From positions 1 through 17,139 of the forward strand of contig CALEIM010000038.1 in assembly GCA_937876395.1 (NCBI GenBank): DNA of 17,139 nt. The letters run 5' to 3'. Source of the DNA: an uncultured Wenzhouxiangella sp. GTDB lineage: Bacteria; Pseudomonadota; Gammaproteobacteria; Xanthomonadales; Wenzhouxiangellaceae. Under the pieces are notes generated by a model that was not told where the DNA came from, ran no database searches, and worked only from the letters and a program-made list of their open reading frames with translations. Position numbers and translations under genes: made by a program. Shown piece by piece: positions 7,106 to 14,852 of the stretch. Within the stretch, counting starts at the first letter, position 1. Every line of letters starts with the position of its first letter.

Positions 7106-7522
7106 CACGTACCACCACTGCCCGTCGAGGCGGATCCATTCGTCCTCAATGGGCCGGGTCAGCTCCATCTGGGACCTGGCCTGGCGCATTCCGGGCACAT
7201 CCGCCCTATAGCTTACCTCAACCGTGACCAGGCAGCGGTCGTCTTGTTCGCATTCGCTGCCGAGCACCTGGCCACCCAGCCAGGTGACCGGCCGGGTGCG
7301 CATGTCGCTGACATAAATATCGCGCTCGACGCGCTGGCGAAAGCCCGGTGTGTAGTATTCCCAGGCCTGGGCGAAATCGCCTTCGGCCATCAGATTCCAG
7401 CGCGCCTGGGCACGCTCTTCGAGCGTCTGCGCCTCATCCTGCGCCGCCTGTTCGGCTGGCTGGCAGGCGGCCAGAGCAAGCAGCGCGATACCGGCCAGGC
7501 CTGCTTTGAATAGCTGTCTCAT
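7097..7522 (-). CDS. Small NTF2-like lipoprotein
   Basis: Probable envelope lipoprotein of 141 aa. The signal peptide carries the lipobox LAAC, with Cys20 as the lipidation site and Gln at +2, which predicts outer-membrane sorting. The mature part begins with an Ala/Gln/Glu-rich linker and a helix (EERAQARWNLMAEGDFAQAW), then strands around YTPGFRQRV, VTWLGGQVLG, CLVTVEVSYRA and the ending GQWWYVQN. This pattern resembles small NTF2-like proteins. The ATG at 7522 is chosen because it opens the signal peptide directly; a TTG six codons upstream is in frame but less likely. The gene starts 43 nt after the gspD stop with no terminator between, so it may belong to the T2SS operon. A pilotin-like or accessory role is only context-based. 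Confidence 0.8.
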   Translation of the reverse strand: MRQLFKAGLAGIALLALAACQPAEQAAQDEAQTLEERAQARWNLMAEGDFAQAWEYYTPGFRQRVERDIYVSDMRTRPVTWLGGQVLGSECEQDDRCLVTVEVSYRADVPGMRQARSQMELTRPIEDEWIRLDGQWWYVQN

Positions 7523-7565
7523 GATCTCTTGTCGCTCCAATTAATTGTTTTATCTGGTGTTTTGA

Positions 7566-9758
7566 TCAGTCTTCGCGGATCGTGGTAATTCCGCGCATCG
7601 GCCTGAGGGCCTCGAACTGGCTGCGCACGTCGTCGGAAACGCGGCGTAGCTGGTCGGTGGACTCGACCACGGTCGGGGTAATCAGGACCAGGGTTTCGGT
7701 GCGCCGGACTTCCTTGCGTGTACTGCGAAACAACGCGCCGAGCATGGGTACGCGCTGCAGACCCGGCACTCCGGACCGTGAATCGAGCAGATCCTCCTGG
7801 ATCAAACCACCGAGCATGATGGTCTGCCCGGACTGGATGGCCACTTCCGTCTCAATGGTCCGCGTGTCCACCGAGGGGTTGTCACCGACGCCCGGGTCGC
7901 CCGGGGACGACACTTCCTGGCGAATATCCAGATACACCAGACCGCCCGGGTTGACCCGCGGCGTAACGTCGAGAATCACCCCGGTGTTGAGATACTGGAC
8001 GTTGCCGATCGAGCCCGACTGGCCAATTCCACCGCCGACAAAGCGGGTCGACTGGACGGGCAACTGCTGACCAACGTTAATACTGGCATCGGAATTATTG
8101 CGCACCATCAGCGAGGGCGAGGAAATGGTGCGCACGTCCGAAACCGACTCCAGGGCGTCGATGGTGGCGGCCACAAAGGTGCGATCCGTGGCACGGCGGG
8201 TCAGAGTGCCGAGCACATCGGTACCCGAACCAAATAGCAGCGAGTTCTGTGAGCGACTGGGAGCAAAGTCCTCGGGCAGGCTCGGCCCGCCGGCGCCTGG
8301 CCCCCGATTGGCCAAAAACCAGCTCACTCCATAGCGCAGATCATCGTTGAGCGTGACAATCAGCACCTGGGCTTCGATCATGACCTGCAGGGGCTCCTCG
8401 TCCAGGCGCTCGATGGCCGACAAAATGGCGTCGTACTCGCTGGGTGAGGCCTGGATGAGCAGCGAGTTGGTTTCCAGAACGGCAGTGATGCGCACGTCGC
8501 CATCGCCTAGTTGCATGCCGCCGGAGGTATTGCGCTGTTGATTTTCGTTGCCGCGCTCGGACTGGGAGCGCTGGAAATCGCTGACCGACGAGGCCGAAGC
8601 GCGCTCCAGGCCCGGCGCCAGGGAACCGCGAGATTCGCGCGGCCGGCTGCTGCCGCCGCCGGTGCCGAACAGATCGCCGAGGTAGCCCGCGAGGGCGTCA
8701 GCTTCCAGATTCTTGACCCGATAAACATAGAGCCGGGCACCGGCCTCCGGGCTGGAGCGATCGAGACGGCGAATCCATTTTCCCGCCTCGTCCAGGTAAT
8801 GTTCGTTGGGCGTGATCACCATGATGGCGTTGAGGCGCTGCAGCGGCATGAAGCGGAACATGCCGGCCAGCGGGGTTTCGCCTTCCTGGCCGAACACGCC
8901 TTCGAGCTCGGGCAACAGCTCATCGACCTCGATACGCTGCAGATTGAAAATACCAACCGACATACCGGCCAGCCAGTCCACATCAAAGGTATTGATGATC
9001 TGCAGGTAATTGTTCAGTTCGTAGCTGGTTCCGGCCAAAAACAGCAGGTTGCGCGCATTATCGGCGTGGAAAACCGCGTCTTCACGCACCCAGGGCTCCA
9101 GCATTTCGGCCATCTTTCCGGGCGACAGGAATTCCAGCGGTACGACCATGACCTCGTAGCCGCGCGCATTGCCGGCCGAATCGGTGCGCGGCACCAGGTT
9201 GCCGCGAACGGCCTCGGAGATGGGCACGACGTGGTAGCGGCCCTCGCGCCAGATCAGGGTTGCATTGTTCCAGCGCAGCAGCATTTCGAGCACCGACATG
9301 ATCTGCTCGCGCTTGATTGGCTTGGCCGTCGAGAAGGTGACCTCGCCGCTCACGCCCGGTGCTATGACGTAGTTTTCCTGAAACATGTGGCCCAGAATGG
9401 CGTGCACCACTTCCTGAATGCCCTGCCCTTCAAAGTTGAGGGTGATTTCACCGTCGTCGCCGGGCGGTTCCGTACGCGGCCGGCTGGCGCTTTCATCAAT
9501 GAAGATGCCGGTGCCGGCAAACAGTTCGGTTTCGCTGAACTGAGTTGACTCGTCATCCTCGTCCGCCTCAGCGTCGATCAGCACTTCGCCTTCGGCCAGA
9601 CGGGTGGCCTCGGACACGGCGCTGCGACCGGGCTCAAGGACGGTCGAATCATGCGCTGTGTGCTGCCCGCTGAAGGAGGCACAGCCGGCCAGCAAGACGC
9701 CGGCCAGGGCCAGCATCAGTGGCATTTGAAGGGTTGTTGCTCGCTTGTCGTCAGCCAT
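7566..9758 (-). CDS. gspD: Type II secretion outer-membrane secretin GspD, lipoprotein form
   Basis: Forms the multimeric outer-membrane channel through which folded substrates leave. From the ATG at 9758 (ribosome site AGGA seven nt upstream) the protein has 730 aa. The signal peptide ends in the lipobox LLAGC, with Cys26 lipidated and Ala at +2, so the secretin itself is probably lipid-anchored, as reported for XpsD and HxcQ. An acidic linker (60-75) is followed by periplasmic N domains: N0 about 104-180, N1 about 200-262, N2 about 267-336, and N3 about 341-455 with a Ser/Arg/Gln-rich insertion (370-415). The secretin domain runs to about 700 and contains SSPSLMVRNN (546-555), VPMLGALFRST (670-680) and TLVLITPTVV (689-698). 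It is the last gsp gene, 10 nt after the XpsN-like gene. The open frame reaches further upstream into that gene, but this part lacks export features. Confidence 0.95.
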   Translation of the reverse strand: MADDKRATTLQMPLMLALAGVLLAGCASFSGQHTAHDSTVLEPGRSAVSEATRLAEGEVLIDAEADEDDESTQFSETELFAGTGIFIDESASRPRTEPPGDDGEITLNFEGQGIQEVVHAILGHMFQENYVIAPGVSGEVTFSTAKPIKREQIMSVLEMLLRWNNATLIWREGRYHVVPISEAVRGNLVPRTDSAGNARGYEVMVVPLEFLSPGKMAEMLEPWVREDAVFHADNARNLLFLAGTSYELNNYLQIINTFDVDWLAGMSVGIFNLQRIEVDELLPELEGVFGQEGETPLAGMFRFMPLQRLNAIMVITPNEHYLDEAGKWIRRLDRSSPEAGARLYVYRVKNLEADALAGYLGDLFGTGGGSSRPRESRGSLAPGLERASASSVSDFQRSQSERGNENQQRNTSGGMQLGDGDVRITAVLETNSLLIQASPSEYDAILSAIERLDEEPLQVMIEAQVLIVTLNDDLRYGVSWFLANRGPGAGGPSLPEDFAPSRSQNSLLFGSGTDVLGTLTRRATDRTFVAATIDALESVSDVRTISSPSLMVRNNSDASINVGQQLPVQSTRFVGGGIGQSGSIGNVQYLNTGVILDVTPRVNPGGLVYLDIRQEVSSPGDPGVGDNPSVDTRTIETEVAIQSGQTIMLGGLIQEDLLDSRSGVPGLQRVPMLGALFRSTRKEVRRTETLVLITPTVVESTDQLRRVSDDVRSQFEALRPMRGITTIRED

Positions 9759-9768
9759 TGTTTTCCTG

Positions 9769-10512
9769 TTAGTCCTGTCCTTGTTGCGCACGACGCTCGG
9801 CCTCGGCCCTGAGTTCGGCCCGGCGCTCTGCCACGCGACGACGAATTTCCTCGGCCCGGGTGCGCGCTTCCTCGCTGGCCTCTTGTCGGGCAGCTCCGTC
9901 CGAGCCATCGGGCGGCGATGCTTCGCCCTCACCCCGACGGGGCGACGGGCTGCTACTTGCTGGAGCAATCAGACCGCTGGTGTTTACGGTCAGTTCAAGT
10001 TCGTGCTCACGGCCGTCGACCGAAACGAAGCGCACCTGACGGGCCTCGATGCTGTCGAGTTTCCAGGCGGCCTGTTCGCCTTCGAGGCTCATGCCTTCGC
10101 GCAGCAGCAGGGTTTTCCCGGCCTGCGCATCGGCGACCATGGCGAGCTTCATTTCCGGCGTGATCACGATACCGGCCACGGTCGCCTTGAGCTCGGTTAC
10201 CGGCTCTTCGGTTTCGCCTGACTGCTGCTGTTCGGCAAGCTCGGCTTCCGCACTTGGCGCTTCAACCACCGGCAGGCGTCGATCTGAAAAGAAAACCGGC
10301 CGCTCGATAATGGCCGAGTAACTCTCGAAGGCCTCCAACCCGGTCTGGGGCACATCGACGATCACCTCGTCGGGCGCACTGCCGCCCAAAGGCTGGATAT
10401 CGGCCACGTCGGGCCGGCCCAGCAGCAACGCCATGCCCGCACCAGCCAGCAACAGCACGCCGATGGCGCCGGCCAGCAGGGCGGTCAGCAGATTGCGCTG
10501 CAGGTCAATCAT
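9769..10512 (-). CDS. Type II secretion connector protein, XpsN/GspC-like
   Basis: Probable inner-membrane protein that links the inner-membrane platform to the secretin. The 247-aa protein has one N-terminal membrane helix (about 8-32) and a region with EAFESYSAIIERPVFFSDRR (60-79), which resembles the GspC segment preceding the HR domain. An HR-like beta domain lies at about 105-177 (ATVAGIVIT, KTLLLREGMSLEG, WKLDSIEARQVRFVSVDG). A low-complexity linker (181-210) and a strongly charged Arg/Glu/Ala helix (210-245) replace the C-terminal PDZ domain of many GspC proteins. XcpP carries a coiled coil at this place, so the helix may do the same job. Position between gspM and gspD matches xpsN in Xanthomonas. 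Its ATG overlaps gspM by 8 nt. Confidence in the T2SS role is high; the exact name is less certain. Confidence 0.85.
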   Translation of the reverse strand: MIDLQRNLLTALLAGAIGVLLLAGAGMALLLGRPDVADIQPLGGSAPDEVIVDVPQTGLEAFESYSAIIERPVFFSDRRLPVVEAPSAEAELAEQQQSGETEEPVTELKATVAGIVITPEMKLAMVADAQAGKTLLLREGMSLEGEQAAWKLDSIEARQVRFVSVDGREHELELTVNTSGLIAPASSSPSPRRGEGEASPPDGSDGAARQEASEEARTRAEEIRRRVAERRAELRAEAERRAQQGQD

Positions 10513-11113
10513 TGCTCACCTGCTCGGACAGGAAGCCATACATATCGAAACGCACATCAAGCTGCCCGTAACCGCCTGAGCCGCGCCGGCCGGTGCGGTC
10601 GGCCGGTATGCGCTGATTGACCATCAGGCCGTCGATAAAGATCAGCGGCACGTTGTTCTCCAGTTGATAGAGAATCCGGACCACATCGGGCAGCGGGCAG
10701 GTCAGGCGGGCATTGAGCGTGACCTTCTCGAAGCGCTCAGGCTCGGCATCCGGGCGGTTGGTGGTCGACACGATGGTGCACAGCTCGATATCGTCGGCCT
10801 CGCGGGCAATGGTATCGCGAAGCCGTCGGGTCAAACCGGCAGCGGCCACGTTGAAACTGCCCTCGGGCAGAAACAGCGCACTATCGAGCCGCTCGCTTTC
10901 CAGTTCCTGGAGTTCGCGCTCCAACTGTGGACCGCGGGCCACGGCTGCCTTGAACCGGCCGGCGTGCTCTTCGAGCCTGCTGATTTCGTCCGACAGCTCG
11001 GCATGGCGCACCACGAACCAGTGAAAACCGAGCAGATAAACCAGCACCAGCACGATCAGCAGCAAGGCGATGGCCAAGGGGCGATTATCCTTCAGATCCG
11101 GCAGCAACTGCAT
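10505..11113 (-). CDS. gspM: Type II secretion inner-membrane protein GspM
   Basis: Bitopic platform protein expected to pair with GspL. The 202-aa product has a short cytoplasmic tail, one membrane helix (about 13-33, PLAIALLLIVLVLVYLLGF), a periplasmic helical region (38-75) and a mixed alpha/beta domain (about 85-200) of the PilO/GspM ferredoxin-like type. The ATG at 11113 is preferred: it is followed directly by the tail and helix, and AGGGG lies seven nt upstream. The frame is open further upstream inside gspL, but those codons are shadow. The resulting overlap with gspL is 29 nt. The product is assigned from its place between gspL and the XpsN-like gene as much as from sequence, since GspM proteins diverge strongly. 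Confidence 0.88.
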   Translation of the reverse strand: MQLLPDLKDNRPLAIALLLIVLVLVYLLGFHWFVVRHAELSDEISRLEEHAGRFKAAVARGPQLERELQELESERLDSALFLPEGSFNVAAAGLTRRLRDTIAREADDIELCTIVSTTNRPDAEPERFEKVTLNARLTCPLPDVVRILYQLENNVPLIFIDGLMVNQRIPADRTGRRGSGGYGQLDVRFDMYGFLSEQVSND

Positions 11114-12242
11114 GCCTGGCCCCTCCTGTCTCGATGCGGGCACGGGCGTTGAAGCGCTCGCGCCCGCTGGCGGGATCAATATTGACCGTACCGCGGAACT
11201 CGGCATCGGCCAGCAGGCCGGAATCATTGATCAGTTCGATCAGGCGCTGCGAGGCGTCAGCCAGACCCTGGAGTTGCAGCTCATCGCCGCGCATCTGCAG
11301 CTGCTGAATCCAGATATCGTCGGGCAGGATGCGGGTCAGCTCGTCGAGCACCTGAACGCTGACCGGCTGCAGGCGGCGCCGCTCGGCGAGAAAATTGGCC
11401 GCAGTCAGCGCATCTTCAAGCTGGCGCTGCAGGGCCATGACGGTATCGGCGTCGCTGCGCAAAACGGCAACCTCCCGCTCCAGCTTGTCAACCGTTTGCT
11501 GACGCAGCCACAGGGATTCGACCATCACCAGGATCAGCACCGCGACCAGGCCGCCGGCCAGCATCCAGTTGATGCGCGCCCGACGATGAACATAGTGCGG
11601 CCGCTGCTCGGCAGGCAGCAGGTTGAAGCCTTCCAGGTCCGGCTCGCCCTCGCCGACCAGGCAGTCGATGGCGTGCGGCCGGATGCCAATGGCGTCAAGG
11701 CGCTCCATGAAGGCCTCGACGCGGCTTTTGAGCACCAGGCGCAGATCGAGCTGGATGCGTCCGCGCTCGACGTTGCGGTCGACCACCGCATGGTCATAAA
11801 ACACCTGGTCTGCAGAAAACGGGGTGAGCTGGTCAAGCTGGTAGCGCAGCGCCTGATCGAGATTTGATTCCACCGCCAGCGGCAGCTCGACCGGACACTG
11901 CAGGATGTGCTCGGCCGGCAGGCCCAGGCGAATTTCCGGCAAACCGTCGCCGAAGCCATTGACCAGAGCCTGCCAGCGATCACGCAACAGCGCGGCATCC
12001 TCGCTGGCGCCGAAGGTGTCGCGTCGCTCGGGCTGCTCGCCGCCGGTCCAGATCTCCAGGGCGTCATCGGCTGCGGGCACCAGCCACAGTTCCGGGCGCG
12101 GCGGGATCATCCGGCGCCGCAAGCGGCCGGGGACCAGCTCGGCCAGCTCGCCGCGCCACCAGCTCAGAAAGCCCGGTAAAGGGCCTGCGCGGTAGCGGGC
12201 CAGCAAGCTGCCCAGTTGGTCATTGATGGTACTTTGTGTCAT
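11085..12242 (-). CDS. gspL: Type II secretion inner-membrane protein GspL
   Basis: Platform protein that binds the ATPase GspE in the cytoplasm and GspM in the membrane. The 385-aa product has a cytoplasmic actin-like region (about 40-215) with EIRLGLPAEHILQCPVELP (103-121) and ALRYQLDQLTPFSADQVFYD (131-150), typical of PilM/GspL-type proteins. One membrane helix spans about 226-244. A periplasmic coiled coil (about 248-292) leads to a PilN-like domain (about 293-372, LDELTRILPDDIWIQQLQM). Its ATGA overlaps the gspK stop codon. The first 40 residues, with two Trp and a basic patch, look less conserved. Length is in the normal range. Confidence 0.92.
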   Translation of the reverse strand: MTQSTINDQLGSLLARYRAGPLPGFLSWWRGELAELVPGRLRRRMIPPRPELWLVPAADDALEIWTGGEQPERRDTFGASEDAALLRDRWQALVNGFGDGLPEIRLGLPAEHILQCPVELPLAVESNLDQALRYQLDQLTPFSADQVFYDHAVVDRNVERGRIQLDLRLVLKSRVEAFMERLDAIGIRPHAIDCLVGEGEPDLEGFNLLPAEQRPHYVHRRARINWMLAGGLVAVLILVMVESLWLRQQTVDKLEREVAVLRSDADTVMALQRQLEDALTAANFLAERRRLQPVSVQVLDELTRILPDDIWIQQLQMRGDELQLQGLADASQRLIELINDSGLLADAEFRGTVNIDPASGRERFNARARIETGGARHAVAAGSEG

Positions 12243-13135
12243 TGATCCTCGACATTGTCACGCCAGCGCAGCACCCGAAACGGTCGCCCGCGATGATCCC
12301 CGCCCAACTCGAGCGTGGCTTGCACTTCGTTCCAGGTACCGCTGTCCAGCGTCGCCCGCGAGCGAATGCTAAAGGTCCGGCCGCCGCCTTGCAAGTTGAC
12401 CAGCGTGCCATCGGGCAACATCAGGGCCTGCTGATCGGCCGGATGGAACATGTGGCGCTCTTCGACGAACACTTCAGCCGACTCGCGATCTATGTCCGGC
12501 AGGGCGGCCAGCACATCGGCGGAAGCAAAGGCCGGATTGATTCGGCTGGAATTGGAGCTGACCGTCAGCATCGGCTCAAGTTCGCGAAACAAATCCCAAC
12601 TCATGCCGATGACCTGCTGGAGCTCATCGATCGAAACAAAATCAGCGTTGGCCGGCCCGTAGGGGTAGCCGGCGGCAAAATAATCATCCACTTCGGCGCC
12701 GTATAGCCGCGGCAGATCGTCGGCATCGCGCCAGTCTTCGATGGCGTCGGCCAGATGCCAGGCCTCGACCTCGTCCATCCCACGTGAGATAAACAGGTTG
12801 CTCAGAAGTTCCTCGCCGGCACGATTGATGTCGATCTTGCCCGATTCGTCGGTAATGCGCAGTTCGACCATCGCCTCGCCAAAGGGGAAAACATACGGGC
12901 GGCCATCGGGCACCCAGCGCGTTTCCATGTCCCGGTTTGTCATTTCGTAGGCGGCGCGGTGCACGCCCGCCTCAGCGGCATAGCGGGCGACTGTGGTGTC
13001 GAACAAAAAGCGCGCCTGGAGACTCTCTGTGCGCGCCAGCACGGCATATACGCCAACCACAATGGTCAGCAGCACCAGGATCCACAGCACCACGACCAGC
13101 GCGATGCCCTGTTGACGGCAAACTGGAAACGTCAT
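12239..13135 (-). CDS. gspK: Type II secretion minor pseudopilin GspK
   Basis: Large minor pseudopilin thought to cap the pseudopilus tip with GspI and GspJ. The 298-aa protein has a short leader and a prepilin-type site, RQQG before IALVVVLWILVLLTIVV (cleavage after Gly10). The residue at +5 is hydrophobic rather than Glu, which is the known GspK exception. Beyond the helix it carries the GspK insertion domain with ESGKIDINRAGEELLSNLF (about 99-117) and later the helix-hairpin-like SSRINPAFASADVLAALPDI. These features and the length separate it clearly from the other pseudopilins. The ATG at 13135 overlaps the gspJ stop (ATGA), and its own stop overlaps the gspL start. Confidence 0.94.
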   Translation of the reverse strand: MTFPVCRQQGIALVVVLWILVLLTIVVGVYAVLARTESLQARFLFDTTVARYAAEAGVHRAAYEMTNRDMETRWVPDGRPYVFPFGEAMVELRITDESGKIDINRAGEELLSNLFISRGMDEVEAWHLADAIEDWRDADDLPRLYGAEVDDYFAAGYPYGPANADFVSIDELQQVIGMSWDLFRELEPMLTVSSNSSRINPAFASADVLAALPDIDRESAEVFVEERHMFHPADQQALMLPDGTLVNLQGGGRTFSIRSRATLDSGTWNEVQATLELGGDHRGRPFRVLRWRDNVEDQ

Positions 13136-13851
13136 TGGCGCCGACCGCGCTGCGGAACGAGCATATCAGAGGCGCGGCGAATGGTGGGGCGCTGCTGGGC
13201 GTGACTGGCGTCGATCATGACCGGCGCGACCAGATCCGGCCAAACCAGGCCACGACTGCCGTCCATCTCGGCGACCAGGCCGACCGCCAACGGCAGCCGT
13301 TCGGGAAACTCCCAGAAGTCGGTCCAGAAGGTTTCGTTGCCTTCCTCGTCCACGTCGAGAAAAATGAACTCGGCGCGGCTCAAGCCCTCCATCAACACGA
13401 TGCCGTCGGTGGTCGCTTCCAGAGCGCCCGGCTCATAACCGTTGAGCATGGCGTAATAAAACACCAGATCCTGGCCCTCGTTGCCGCGCTCGATGCTGAG
13501 CTGCTGAACATAGGGCCCGCCGTAGCTCAGATAACCGGGCAGAGAGGCCACGAAGCGAACAAAATCCCGATCACCCTGGAAGCGGACCACTTCTTCTTCG
13601 CCTTCGGGCTGCTCAATCACCAGCGCGCGGGTTTGCATCAGTTGGCGACGCACGAACTGCTGGACCACACGCAGACGGTTGGTTTCCTCGATCACCGCCT
13701 CTCCGGAGCTGGTGGCCCGGACGCTTGCGCGAAAACCGCCGTAGGCCATGGCCATGATGATTGCCACCAGAGCGATCGCCAGCATGACCTCGATCAGGGT
13801 AAAACCGCGCTGACGACGATGCGCCGAATAATTCATCGACGAATAATTCAT
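13132..13851 (-). CDS. gspJ: Type II secretion minor pseudopilin GspJ
   Basis: Minor pseudopilin of the tip complex. The 239-aa product has the prepilin motif RQRG before FTLIEVMLAIALVAIIMAMA, with cleavage after Gly16 and Glu at +5. Its C-terminal region has GspJ features such as RLRVVQQFVRRQLMQTRAL and FVRFVASLPGYLSYGG. Two ATG codons, at 13851 and 13836, open the same frame because the first 15 nt are duplicated. I chose 13851 because its ATGA overlaps the gspI stop, the pattern used by neighbouring genes. Starting at 13836 would remove five leader residues and leave the mature protein unchanged. It is about the usual GspJ size. Confidence 0.93.
   Translation of the reverse strand: MNYSSMNYSAHRRQRGFTLIEVMLAIALVAIIMAMAYGGFRASVRATSSGEAVIEETNRLRVVQQFVRRQLMQTRALVIEQPEGEEEVVRFQGDRDFVRFVASLPGYLSYGGPYVQQLSIERGNEGQDLVFYYAMLNGYEPGALEATTDGIVLMEGLSRAEFIFLDVDEEGNETFWTDFWEFPERLPLAVGLVAEMDGSRGLVWPDLVAPVMIDASHAQQRPTIRRASDMLVPQRGRRQ
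13822..13851 (-). repeat. 15-nt tandem duplication at the gspJ start codon
   Basis: Two adjacent 15-nt copies, ATGAATTATTCGTCG (13837-13851) and ATGAATTATTCGGCG (13822-13836), differ at one base and encode MNYSS and MNYSA. Both carry an in-frame ATG, so gspJ has two possible starts. The first is fused to the gspI stop codon. This is probably a replication-slippage product in the leader, which is removed by prepilin peptidase. Confidence 0.85.
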
Positions 13852-14348
13852 CGGCCCGGCCCGCCGCCCATCTGCCGCTGGCGCTCTTCCCAGTGCATAT
13901 CGACCGAACGCAGGGTTTCAAACACCTCCGAGCGTTCGCCGCCCCCTTCACCCCATTCGACGACCAGTTGAATATGGTAGAGCGCAATGCTCAGATCTTC
14001 GAGCAGATCCAGTCCGCGTTCGTCGACGACGGCGGTTTCAGTGATATCCATGACCCACGAAAAACGATCATCGAACTGGCCGCGGGTCGCGCCCGGTTCG
14101 ATCATTGACTCAAGCCCGACCACGTCAAGCTTCGACTGGGCCCACAGCGCCGCCTGGGTGTAGTCACCGGACAGGCGGGTGTTGCCCACCGAAGTCGACA
14201 GAATCTGCAGGATCACGCCAAACAGCAGCGAAAACACCATGAAGGCGACCATGACTTCGATCAGGGTAAAGCCGCCCTGCCGGCTCGATTCGGGTCGACC
14301 CCGAACAAAGCTTGCCGAACATGAACGCAGGCCAGTCATCACAGTCAT
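13848..14348 (-). CDS. gspI: Type II secretion minor pseudopilin GspI
   Basis: Minor pseudopilin that nucleates the tip complex with GspJ and GspK. The 166-aa product carries RQGG before FTLIEVMVAFMVFSLLFGVI, with cleavage after Gly26 and Glu at +5. The GspI-type pattern NTRLSGDYTQAALWAQSKL follows. The leader of 26 residues is longer than usual; a second ATG three codons on gives 23 and is possible. The C-terminal part ends in a polar Gly/Arg-rich tail. Both ends overlap neighbours by ATGA (gspH stop at 14345, gspJ start at 13851), so translation is probably coupled through this stretch. Confidence 0.92.
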   Translation of the reverse strand: MTVMTGLRSCSASFVRGRPESSRQGGFTLIEVMVAFMVFSLLFGVILQILSTSVGNTRLSGDYTQAALWAQSKLDVVGLESMIEPGATRGQFDDRFSWVMDITETAVVDERGLDLLEDLSIALYHIQLVVEWGEGGGERSEVFETLRSVDMHWEERQRQMGGGPGR

Positions 14349-14818
14349 TCCTGCTCCTGACCAATGCTGACCTCACCGGTCAGCCAGGCGATGTTGATCT
14401 GCCACTCGCGCTGCTGCGCGTGCACACGTACACTGCCGCCGGTTGACGCCCCGTCAGGAAAGAAGCGAATGCCGCCGGCGTTCTCACCAGTCATTTCCGA
14501 ACGGGCCGTTTCAAGCGTGATTTCGAGCCCATCGGGCAACTGGACCGGCTCGCGATTGGCTGCCTGCCAGGTGCGCTGATTGGCATCCACCAGAAACACC
14601 TGCTGCTGACGCTGAATGATGGCCTGTCCGCGGGTATGGCGAATGCCGGCGGTGATTTCGCGTGCTGCATTGCGAATCTCCGCGCCGCCAACCGAGCGTG
14701 AAACCGACACCCCGACCACGGCGAACAGCAGCACGATCAACAGCATGACCACCATCAACTCGATCAGGCTGAAGCCGGCAGCGCGCAGGCGGCGTGGGGC
14801 TACCGCTGGCGGACGCAT
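14345..14818 (-). CDS. gspH: Type II secretion minor pseudopilin GspH
   Basis: Minor pseudopilin expected to join the tip complex to the GspG shaft. The 157-aa product has RAAG before FSLIELMVVMLLIVLLFAVVG, with cleavage after Gly15 and Glu at +5. The GspH-like helix follows with AAREITAGIRHTRGQAIIQR. The ATG at 14818 is chosen because it gives a normal short basic leader; the frame is open back into gspG, but those codons encode nothing pilin-like. The ribosome site before it is weak, and a 34-nt gap separates it from gspG. The C-terminal half, with GGIRFFPDGASTGGSVRV, matches the usual GspH ending. Confidence 0.92.
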   Translation of the reverse strand: MRPPAVAPRRLRAAGFSLIELMVVMLLIVLLFAVVGVSVSRSVGGAEIRNAAREITAGIRHTRGQAIIQRQQQVFLVDANQRTWQAANREPVQLPDGLEITLETARSEMTGENAGGIRFFPDGASTGGSVRVHAQQREWQINIAWLTGEVSIGQEQE

Positions 14819-14852
14819 GGTCTGAAACGATATCCCGGCAGGCGTCGTCAAC

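Noticed and set aside
8511..9548. A 345-codon plus-strand open frame antisense to gspD
   Set aside because: The opposite strand encodes a clear secretin with ordered domains. The antisense frame has no recognisable motif and its length is expected from GC-rich codon bias.
9759..9968. N-terminal extension of gspD by 70 residues
   Set aside because: It overlaps the end of the XpsN-like gene, is Arg/Pro-rich, and would bury the lipobox. The ATG at 9758 has a good ribosome site.
12937..13971. A 344-codon plus-strand open frame antisense to gspK, gspJ and gspI
   Set aside because: It crosses three well-supported pseudopilin genes and has a His/Gln/Arg-rich composition typical of shadow frames.
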